Of a stretch of 11,793 nt of DNA, positions 1 to 5,291 are shown piece after piece (position 1 is the first letter of the stretch; each line of letters starts with the position of its first letter). The DNA is from Promethearchaeota archaeon (GTDB lineage Archaea; Asgardarchaeota; Lokiarchaeia; Sigyniarchaeales; SOKP01), in assembly GCA_030615145.1 (NCBI GenBank), contig JAUWZT010000104.1, positions 1 through 11,793 of the forward strand. The letters are read 5' to 3'. A program made the translations under genes and the position numbers. The notes under the pieces are model-generated. The model did not search any database and had not been told where the DNA came from. It saw only the letters and a program-made list of their open reading frames with translations.

Positions 1-100
1 GTCTAAGATTATAGAGAATATCCCCCCTATCTTTTCGAGGGATTCCCTTAAGCTGTTCTTTAAATATTTCTGATTGAAAAACAGGTAGTGGAGAGCTCAT
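1..100 (-). CDS. Partial gene, possible toxin partner (N-terminal 33 codons)
   Basis: An open reading frame starts at an ATG (98-100, minus strand) 14 nt after the stop of the preceding minus-strand gene and stays open to the window edge, giving 33 residues. The tight spacing implies co-transcription. A weak ribosome-binding-like sequence (TTGGTAG) sits just before the ATG. The visible N-terminus includes FKEQLKGIPRKDRGDIL, a pattern of the form F..qL..iP.k.r..iL seen near the start of many small RelE/ParE/HigB-type toxins. That likeness is weak and rests on very few residues. The context, behind a Panacea-like gene, is what makes a toxin plausible. It could equally be an unrelated hypothetical protein. 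Confidence 0.5.
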   Translation of the reverse strand, partial: MSSPLPVFQSEIFKEQLKGIPRKDRGDILYNLR

Positions 101-114
101 TTCGAACTACCAAT

Positions 115-753
115 TTATAATTGTATAAAATTTCCATGTGGAGCGGTTTTAACAACATGTTTTATTTTAGCTAATAGATCAGGGTTTAATAAAATTTCAA
201 TAGTATCATACCAATCTTCATCCAAATAAAAATTAACTTTTGGATTCCGTAGAGAATCAGGATTTAATATAATACTATACAGTTTATAAGCTTTAATTCT
301 TTTATAAGCCACTCCAACACTTTCTAAGGAGTAGAGATGATCTTTTAATTCTTCAGTTTTTAAAGCCCCATATTCATAAATGATATCATCAAGTACAGTG
401 AAGATTACTGAATATTCTTGAATTAATTCATCAATAGATTTCAGAAATTTGGTCGTGATTTTGTTTTTGCGATATATTTTTACATCCTTTTCTGCTTTGT
501 CATAATAATTTTCAATATATTTGAGATACCCATTAAGAGCAAGATTTTTCAGGTTTGTACCGATCTTTTGATTATAAGGCCCCCACATGTGATGTTTCAT
601 TTTATAATGTGCGCCAATCATGTTTTTGTTGTATAATTCTTCCTCAAATAGAAATAGAAGTTTAGCAGTACTCATATTGGCGCTTGGTCTTTCTAATTTA
701 TTAAAAATATAAAGATCTATGATTAAATCTTCATAATTAACTCTTTTCTCCAT
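115..753 (-). CDS. Panacea/SocA-like (DUF4065-type) protein, putative antitoxin
   Basis: This 212-residue soluble protein has no signal peptide or membrane segment. Residues about 28-80 hold the recognisable part: KLLFLFEEEL (31-40), then a basic stretch ending in WGPYN (57-61), then a helix leading to LNGYLKYI. The order hydrophobic KLL/FLF helix, YG/WGPY, then L..L...Gyl is typical of the Panacea (SocA, DUF4065) and related YwgA-like helical families, which in bacteria serve as antitoxins or adaptors. The rest is helical and charged and I do not recognise it. The start is well supported: GGAGG at 761-765 lies 7 nt upstream of the ATG. The gene is divergent from the TIR gene and leads into a second gene that leaves the window. 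The family call is moderate; antitoxin function is inference from family and layout. Confidence 0.6.
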   Translation of the reverse strand: MEKRVNYEDLIIDLYIFNKLERPSANMSTAKLLFLFEEELYNKNMIGAHYKMKHHMWGPYNQKIGTNLKNLALNGYLKYIENYYDKAEKDVKIYRKNKITTKFLKSIDELIQEYSVIFTVLDDIIYEYGALKTEELKDHLYSLESVGVAYKRIKAYKLYSIILNPDSLRNPKVNFYLDEDWYDTIEILLNPDLLAKIKHVVKTAPHGNFIQL

Positions 754-760
754 GCTTATT

Positions 761-765
761 CCTCC
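761..765 (-). promoter_or_regulatory. Shine-Dalgarno GGAGG for the Panacea-like gene
   Basis: On the minus strand GGAGG lies 7 nt before the ATG at 751-753. This fixes the start and shows that this organism uses Shine-Dalgarno-led initiation for at least some genes. Confidence 0.8.
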
Positions 766-776
766 AAAAAGTTAAG

Positions 777-797
777 AAAAAGTAGTGACCACCTTTT
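777..797. promoter_or_regulatory. Imperfect inverted repeat, possible operator
   Basis: AAAAAG-TA-GTG-AC-CAC-CTTTT forms an imperfect inverted repeat: outer arms AAAAG/CTTTT and inner arms GTG/CAC, with a 2-nt asymmetry. It lies in the leader or promoter of the putative antitoxin gene, where autoregulatory operators of toxin-antitoxin loci are often found. The arms are short and the sequence is A/T-rich, so this may be chance. Confidence 0.25.
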
Positions 798-821
798 ATT
801 AATAGAAATATGGGATTATGG

Positions 822-834
822 ATTAATATATTTT
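822..834 (-). promoter_or_regulatory. Possible TATA box for the Panacea-like gene
   Basis: On the minus strand the sequence reads AAAATATATTAAT. A transcript starting about 25 nt downstream would have a leader of roughly 45-50 nt containing the GGAGG. Other A/T runs in the spacer could serve instead. Confidence 0.3.
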
Positions 835-876
835 TCTTTTTTTACTTTTTTGTAAATGTTTAAATTGAGGCGCTTT

Positions 877-895
877 AATTATATAAATACCAAAA
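877..895 (+). promoter_or_regulatory. Archaeal TATA promoter of the TIR gene
   Basis: AATTATATAAATACCAAAA contains a strong archaeal TATA box, TTATATAA at 879-886, which predicts a transcription start near 908. The same 19 nt occur identically at 1879-1897 in front of the DNRLRE gene. Identity continues through the ACCAAAA segment downstream of the TATA core, further than a TATA box alone would require. Confidence 0.75.
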
Positions 896-909
896 GATTT
901 AGTAAAAAA

Positions 910-914
910 AGGTG
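910..914 (+). promoter_or_regulatory. Shine-Dalgarno AGGTG that decides the TIR gene start
   Basis: AGGTG, part of the archaeal anti-Shine-Dalgarno complement GGAGGTG, ends 9 nt before ATG 924. The upstream GTG at 912 lies inside this motif, so it is unlikely to be the start. Confidence 0.6.
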
Positions 915-923
915 TCAAAACTT

Positions 924-1415
924 ATGGAAAAAGTATTTATTTCACATAGTATGAAAGATTCTCAACTAGTGAGAGTTTTAGTTAAAAATCTAGAAATTTA
1001 TAGCGTTGAAGCGTACATAGCAGAGAGAGATTATCAACCTGGAAAACAACTATCTCAGAAAATTATGCAGAATATTGATACAAGCAATTATTTCTTAGTT
1101 GTCTATACTATTGATGGTGAGGATTCTATTTATGTTCAACAAGAGATTGGATATTGGCTAGGAAAAAAAAAATTCAATGATTTCATACCTCTTGTTGCAA
1201 AAGGAATAAATCCAAGAGGTTTTTTACATGGCTTAGAATTTATTGAATTTGATCAGCAAAATCCTAAATTAGGAATTGCCAATGTGATTAATTATGTAAA
1301 CCAGCAAATTAAAATCAAGAGAAAACAGCTTCTTATTGATGTTGGTGTTGGTTTAGGAATAATAGGTCTTGCTACTTTAATATTTTACCTTCTTTCCAAA
1401 CTAGATGAAGATTAA
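924..1415 (+). CDS. TIR-domain protein with C-terminal transmembrane anchor
   Basis: This 163-residue protein is a compact TIR domain (residues about 3-115) followed by a single hydrophobic helix. KVFISHSMKD (3-12) is the first TIR strand and box 1, RDYQPGKQL (35-43) matches box 2, and SIYVQQEIGYWLG (68-80) holds the position of the catalytic glutamate (E74) of NAD-consuming TIRs. FIPLVAKG (87-94) is a later strand. LLIDVGVGLGIIGLATLIFY (136-155) is a membrane segment only a few residues from the C-terminus, so the TIR domain should face the cytoplasm as a tail-anchored protein. I chose ATG 924 over GTG 912 because AGGTG precedes it and TIR homology begins immediately after. NAD-cleaving or immune-effector activity is inferred from the family; no sensor partner such as ThsA is visible nearby. 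Confidence 0.85.
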   Translation: MEKVFISHSMKDSQLVRVLVKNLEIYSVEAYIAERDYQPGKQLSQKIMQNIDTSNYFLVVYTIDGEDSIYVQQEIGYWLGKKKFNDFIPLVAKGINPRGFLHGLEFIEFDQQNPKLGIANVINYVNQQIKIKRKQLLIDVGVGLGIIGLATLIFYLLSKLDED

Positions 1416-1446
1416 AATTATTAAAAATTAAAAAAAAACCTAATTC

Positions 1447-1469
1447 TTTTTTTATAAATTTTTATTTTT
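1447..1469 (+). terminator. T-rich terminator after the TIR gene
   Basis: Runs of 7, 5 and 5 T (1447-1453, 1459-1463, 1465-1469) follow the TIR stop by about 30 nt, as expected for archaeal intrinsic termination. The 18-mer TAATTCTTTTTTTATAAA at 1441-1458 recurs identically at 9117-9134 after the AOR gene. Confidence 0.6.
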
Positions 1470-1612
1470 GGTTAAATTTTATCCTAGAAAAATTATTTTT
1501 TATTAGAAATTAAGATCATTGGAAATAAATTGGAAAAATTAAAGATTTTATCGGTTTACTTCTTTTTCATGAAAGATTTTTGAATAAAAAAAAGGATAAA
1601 AATTATATCATT

Positions 1613-1780
1613 TTAAAACCGCCATAGACCAAATATATTTAACAGAGCAATAAGAATTACGGTACCAATAACAAATACGATAAATCCTATAAGAAACACT
1701 TTTATCAGAGTTTTTCGGCGTTTCTTTTTTGCGATTATGGCCCTTCCTTCTGAACTATGACCCGATATAACTTTTCCCAT
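1613..1780 (-). CDS. Small single-pass membrane protein (55 aa)
   Basis: A 55-codon frame runs from ATG (1778-1780) to TAA (1613-1615). Residues 1-17 are polar (start MGKVISGHSSEGR), 18-23 form a strongly basic KKKRRK patch, and about 25-50 are one hydrophobic helix (LIKVFLIGFIVFVIGTVILI is its centre), ending in GLWRF. The basic patch before the helix predicts an inside N-terminus. Third-position use of C and G is clearly higher than in the flanking A/T-only spacer, which supports real coding. There is no Shine-Dalgarno, so the mRNA may be leaderless or short-leadered. It is divergent from the DNRLRE gene. It does not match Sec61-beta signatures that I know, and no function can be assigned. 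Confidence 0.55.
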   Translation of the reverse strand: MGKVISGHSSEGRAIIAKKKRRKTLIKVFLIGFIVFVIGTVILIALLNIFGLWRF

Positions 1781-1878
1781 AATTATTTTGCAAACTAAAT
1801 TTCAATTAAATTATTATCTCTAATAAAGATATATGTACATTTCCTTTTAAATAAGATAAATTTAAATAATCCTACTAA

Positions 1879-1897
1879 AATTATATAAATACCAAAA
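1879..1897 (+). promoter_or_regulatory. Archaeal TATA promoter of the DNRLRE gene
   Basis: This is an exact copy of the 19-nt element at 877-895 (AATTATATAAATACCAAAA). The TATA core at 1881-1888 predicts a start near 1910, giving a leader of about 10 nt before ATG 1920. There is no Shine-Dalgarno in that leader. Confidence 0.75.
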
Positions 1898-1919
1898 TTT
1901 CAAACAAAAATGTTTAAAA

Positions 1920-2618
1920 ATGAAATCTAAAAATAGTGCGACAATTTTGTTATTGTTTTTTTTTGCTTCATTAGGAATTCTTAATACTATTCAACCTGTA
2001 AATGCGGGAATCGTCTATGCAACTATAGAAATACTACCAGATAGAGATACCTATGTGAATTCTTCTGCTCCTGATACTAATTATGGAAATGAGGAACGGT
2101 TTTATGTAGGGGCTACGGACGAAAGTATGCCGTTCTTTAACGCGTATTTTCATTTTAATTTTTCAGATCGCCCTGATATTTTTGAGAAAGCTGAAATCTC
2201 TATCACATTTGAGAACGTAATGTATACGTTAGATTTTGACGGAACTATATTTTTTAACCCAAGTCCATTTATTTGTAAAAAGTTGTTAAACATCAAAAGA
2301 GTACCAGCAGGATGGAGTCATCGAAGAGAACGCGAGTACGAATGGGATTTGATTGTAGATAAGGAAAACCCCCAACCGTTAGGCGTTTACATCAAGGAGC
2401 TTAACGTCCAAGTCGATAACAGATACAAGAACGGATACCAAGCGTCTTTAGGAGAGTTTGCTGGACGATGGTGTCGCATCGCCCCTCTTAGAAGTACGCT
2501 TCAAGAAGCGTTTAAAGACTGTTTTGAGTTCATGAAAGCCCATAACGAGATGTGCCTTCTTAGGGTTCAATTAGACGAGCAGTATTTTATTCAGAATTAT
2601 TCAACTTCTATTTTTTAA
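1920..2618 (+). CDS. Secreted DNRLRE-type protein, chimeric with a GC-rich C-terminal half
   Basis: The 232-residue product starts with a signal peptide (KSKN, hydrophobic core about 8-22, likely cleavage near NAG at 28-30). Residues about 35-100 look like the first half of a DNRLRE surface domain: ILPDRDTYVNSSAPDTNYG (38-56), FYVGATD (61-67), a FFNAYFHFNF strand (72-81), then EKAEISITF. A complete DNRLRE domain is about 160 residues, so it appears cut short. From about residue 115 the protein changes: GWSHRREREYEWDLIVD (131-147), LGEFAGRWCRIAPLRSTLQ (177-195) and MCLLRVQL (211-218) are unlike a secreted beta-domain. Its codons switch to AAC, TAC, AAG, GAG and GTC. By hand count 2281-2580 is about 45% G+C, against 27% in 2221-2280 and 30% in 2701-2760. 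I infer a foreign coding segment joined to a truncated surface protein. I do not recognise the second half. Confidence 0.65.
   Translation: MKSKNSATILLLFFFASLGILNTIQPVNAGIVYATIEILPDRDTYVNSSAPDTNYGNEERFYVGATDESMPFFNAYFHFNFSDRPDIFEKAEISITFENVMYTLDFDGTIFFNPSPFICKKLLNIKRVPAGWSHRREREYEWDLIVDKENPQPLGVYIKELNVQVDNRYKNGYQASLGEFAGRWCRIAPLRSTLQEAFKDCFEFMKAHNEMCLLRVQLDEQYFIQNYSTSIF
2262..2594 (+). other. GC-rich inserted coding segment (approximate limits)
   Basis: This stretch keeps one open frame but differs in base composition and codon choice from all neighbours, and its protein is unlike the DNRLRE half before it. The A/T-rich tail after about 2585 returns to local composition. I see no clear flanking direct repeats or inverted repeats, so the mechanism of acquisition is unknown and the limits are only approximate. 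Confidence 0.5.
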
Positions 2619-2680
2619 ATCTTAAATCGTTTAAGTAATTATAATTAAAAAATTAAAAATTTTTTAAAGGTTTTATTCTA

Positions 2681-3988
2681 ATGGGAAAGGATCAAAGATT
2701 AGTTGCCGAAAATCAATTTTTAAGAGCTAAGCAACTGTTTAAGGCTAGACAATTTAAAAAAGCTGGTAATAAATACCATGTAGCGGGAAATTCGTATCTT
2801 AAGTTAAATGAATTTGAAAAAGCAAAAGTCTGTTTCATTAATGGTGCAAAATCGTTTATAACATTAGAAAGATTTGACACTAGTGTAGAGTTATTGAGAC
2901 AATCTGGAGAGGCTTGTTTACATGATAGTAAGTTTATAGAAGCTAACCAAATTTATAAAGAAGCCATTAACTATATTCCTAAACTGAAAAATAGCAGTGA
3001 TAGGAATTCAAATTTCGTAATATTTTCGGTATTATCGTATTTCTGCTCGTTTGTTAAAGGTTTTCCTGATGAGGGTTTAGATTTTATAAAAAGAACAAAA
3101 AAAAGAGTTGATAAAGAATATTTTAAAGAACACTCTTTAATAAAGCTCGTTTCTGAATTAACAATAGCGCTAAGAGATGACGATCCAAAATATCTCGATA
3201 AAATTAAAAACAATGTTGGGCGTTATAAATTCAGAGATGCTGAATTAAAATTGTTAAAGAATGTATTATTAATAACAAAATTTAAGCTTTTAATAAACAT
3301 TACATTTAAATTAGATAAAGAAACATATACGACTAAAGAAATTATAAATTTGAATTTGGGTTTTGATACTTCAAACCTCTTACAAATTTTAAAAGACTCT
3401 TTTTTACATTATGAATTAGACGAATTCAATATAACAAAAATACTAGTAAATCTCTCAGATAATTTGGCTATTAGTAAAAAATCAAAAGCTCCGTTCCGAA
3501 TTGAAGTTGGAAAACAATCTCACTTAGAGTTCACATTTAAACCACATTTTCAAGTTGATAATCCAAGAATAGGTCCTGTGTTTTTAACGTGTGAGTTAAA
3601 CAATAATTTGATATTTATTTATGAAACTCAATCGATAGAACCACATCTAATTTCTCCTCCTACCACATTAGACACATCGATTAAGAATTTAAGACCTCCT
3701 CTTATTGGTCAAACTTTTCCCTTAGAAATTTTGGTTGAGAATAAAGGCGAAGGAGAAGCGTTAGATGTAAAAATTGATGTCGAATTTCCCGAAGATTTGA
3801 AAGTTATGAGGGGTACCACGAATAAACAAATCTTTTCGTTAAAGACGATGGAAGATTTAAAATGGGAAATTAGTCTTAAACCCATTGAAGCAGGAGACTA
3901 TGTAATTAAAATAAATATAAAATTTATGGACTCTGATCAAAACAAAATAGAAGAAACAAAAAATTTTCCATTCTCTATAAAATTATAA
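2681..3988 (+). CDS. TPR/SNAP-like helical protein with two C-terminal Ig-like domains
   Basis: This is a 435-residue cytoplasmic protein with no signal peptide. Residues about 8-100 are helical repeats in TPR or alpha-SNAP style: AKQLFKARQFKKAGNKYHVA, then AGNSYLKLNEFEKAKVCFI, then SGEACLHDSKFIEANQIYKEA, each with A/G-x-x-Y/F spacing. Residues about 110-205 are further helices. Two beta-sandwich-like regions follow: about 208-318 (FKLDKETYTTKEIINLNLGF at its start) and about 332-435 (LEILVENKGEGEALDVKI and WEISLKPIEAGDYVIKINI), the second close to CARDB/NEW3-type Ig folds. A weak AAAGG lies 10 nt before the ATG. It converges on the peptidase gene with a 14-nt gap. The role is unknown. An adaptor or trafficking-type scaffold is a structural analogy, not something the sequence shows. 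Confidence 0.65.
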   Translation: MGKDQRLVAENQFLRAKQLFKARQFKKAGNKYHVAGNSYLKLNEFEKAKVCFINGAKSFITLERFDTSVELLRQSGEACLHDSKFIEANQIYKEAINYIPKLKNSSDRNSNFVIFSVLSYFCSFVKGFPDEGLDFIKRTKKRVDKEYFKEHSLIKLVSELTIALRDDDPKYLDKIKNNVGRYKFRDAELKLLKNVLLITKFKLLINITFKLDKETYTTKEIINLNLGFDTSNLLQILKDSFLHYELDEFNITKILVNLSDNLAISKKSKAPFRIEVGKQSHLEFTFKPHFQVDNPRIGPVFLTCELNNNLIFIYETQSIEPHLISPPTTLDTSIKNLRPPLIGQTFPLEILVENKGEGEALDVKIDVEFPEDLKVMRGTTNKQIFSLKTMEDLKWEISLKPIEAGDYVIKINIKFMDSDQNKIEETKNFPFSIKL

Positions 3989-4002
3989 CGCTTTTCTTTT
4001 AA

Positions 4003-5142
4003 TTATATTTGAATTGGTTCTTTTGAGAGAGAAGTAACTTGCTCGCATTCATTTTTACCAATTATTATATCGTCTTCTAATCTTATTCCCCACTTACCTA
4101 ACCAGTATAAACCTGGTTCGTTAGTGTATACCATATTTTCTTTAAGTTTATATTTGTCAGGCATTTTCCAACTTATTCTTCCTCCAATGTCATGCGCTTC
4201 AAAACCTAACGAATGCCCTAATCCATGGAAAAATAGTTTTTCATGATCGTACCCCTCTTTTGATAAATATTCGCGACATTTTTTAGCGGACATATTGTTT
4301 GGGGTACCGTCAGTAAAGTATTTATTTGCCACTTGTTTAGATTCATAAAGAGCGTTATATGCGTGAATAAATTCTTCCGTAGGATGTTTACCGACCCAAA
4401 ATGTCCAAGTTATGTCAGAACACATCTCATCAATTTGCAGTCCACTATCGATTAATAAAACTCCTTGTTCAATTTTTTTCATGGAAGTATTGTGGTGAGG
4501 ATCGGCCGAATGAGCTCCTGTTGCAACAATCGCTCCAAATGATGGTTTTCCTAACTTCATATATTCGTATTCTATTTTTGCTTTGATTTCATTTTCCGAC
4601 ATACCAACTTTAACCCAATCCGGTATCGTATCTAAGATTTCTATAGTCGCTTTACACACGTTCCGTAAGTCATTTAATTGCTCTGAAGATTTAATCCTCC
4701 TTAAATTATCTATTATTGGTGCTGCTGAAATAAACTCCGTTTGAGGAGCCAACTTTTTCAAAGAAAAATAATCTCCAGCACGAATATAATCCGCATATGC
4801 CGTACCTTCCGCGCTTAAAATACTTTCCCCAAAATTCAGAGCTATACGTGGTTTATTAATTATTGAACTTAACGATGAAACTAAATCCTTTAAAGATTTA
4901 TATGCTATTACATCAACATCAATTCCTCTGCTTTTTAAAGAACGCTCGATCATAGGTGCTTCCATTTCGACGGCAAGGACTTTATGTTTCCCATCTTTTG
5001 CCACATAAATGTAGTGTCGGGCGTGAGATTCAACACCTATTAGAAATCGAGAATTAATATCGCTGTCTTCGCTACAAACAATTAACCAACCATCGCTCTT
5101 CAGTTCCTGGAGTACTTTTTGAGCTTTTTCGAACTTATTCAT
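4003..5142 (-). CDS. M24B metallopeptidase (Xaa-Pro aminopeptidase / Xaa-Pro dipeptidase family)
   Basis: The 379-residue protein has the two-domain creatinase/prolidase layout: an N-terminal domain (1-about 150) and a C-terminal pita-bread catalytic domain (about 155-379). All five dinuclear metal ligands are present: D232 in LLIDSG, D243 in CSDITWTFW, H310 in HGLGHSLGFEAHD, E342 in NEPGLY and E356 in GIRLEDD. The accessory histidines in DPHHN (214-218) and EAHD are also there, so it should be active. It would remove or cleave residues next to proline in cytoplasmic peptides. Family length is usually 350-370, so it is complete. No Shine-Dalgarno precedes the ATG, and A/T runs about 25-30 nt upstream would fit a leaderless or short-leader mRNA. 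Aminopeptidase versus dipeptidase specificity cannot be decided from sequence alone. Confidence 0.92.
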   Translation of the reverse strand: MNKFEKAQKVLQELKSDGWLIVCSEDSDINSRFLIGVESHARHYIYVAKDGKHKVLAVEMEAPMIERSLKSRGIDVDVIAYKSLKDLVSSLSSIINKPRIALNFGESILSAEGTAYADYIRAGDYFSLKKLAPQTEFISAAPIIDNLRRIKSSEQLNDLRNVCKATIEILDTIPDWVKVGMSENEIKAKIEYEYMKLGKPSFGAIVATGAHSADPHHNTSMKKIEQGVLLIDSGLQIDEMCSDITWTFWVGKHPTEEFIHAYNALYESKQVANKYFTDGTPNNMSAKKCREYLSKEGYDHEKLFFHGLGHSLGFEAHDIGGRISWKMPDKYKLKENMVYTNEPGLYWLGKWGIRLEDDIIIGKNECEQVTSLSKEPIQI

Positions 5143-5291
5143 ATATCAAATCATTTAATGGTTTTTAATTAATTTTATTAAAATGAATAAATAAAATAAT
5201 CGAAAAAACCTAATACAATTGTAAATATTTCAATTAAATTTATTTAATCAAGCTCTCTAATTAATAATTAATTACACAAAATTTTGATATT
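5143..5291. promoter_or_regulatory. Divergent promoter region, peptidase / AMP phosphorylase
   Basis: This 149-nt, almost pure A/T spacer must drive both divergent genes. A TATA-like TTAATAATTAAT at 5261-5272 lies about 25 nt before ATG 5292, and an ATTAATTAAAA-like run lies at a similar distance before the peptidase ATG on the other strand. Both would give leaderless or nearly leaderless transcripts, consistent with the absence of Shine-Dalgarno sequences. The exact boxes are uncertain. Confidence 0.4.

Larger units (their letters stand above)
1416..1919. other. Mostly non-coding spacer of 504 nt
   Basis: Between the TIR and DNRLRE genes, 1416-1612 is very A/T-rich with only the terminator-like T-tracts, and I see no RNA structure or further ORF there. 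The 1613-1780 part holds the small membrane protein on the minus strand. The 1781-1919 part must contain two divergent promoters, of which only the plus-strand TATA box is clear. Confidence 0.6.

Noticed and set aside
912..914. GTG 912 as the start of the TIR protein
   Set aside because: It overlaps the AGGTG Shine-Dalgarno and adds four residues outside the TIR domain; ATG 924 fits both signals better.
1613..1780. Sec61-beta/SecG subunit for the 55-aa membrane protein
   Set aside because: The size and single helix fit, but the conserved glycine-rich and GLIRFYEEE-like segment of archaeal Sec61-beta is absent.
2232..2252. HAD phosphatase motif (LDFDGTI) in the DNRLRE protein
   Set aside because: The DxDGT pattern sits about 100 residues from the N-terminus of a secreted protein and no other HAD motif follows, so it is most likely chance.
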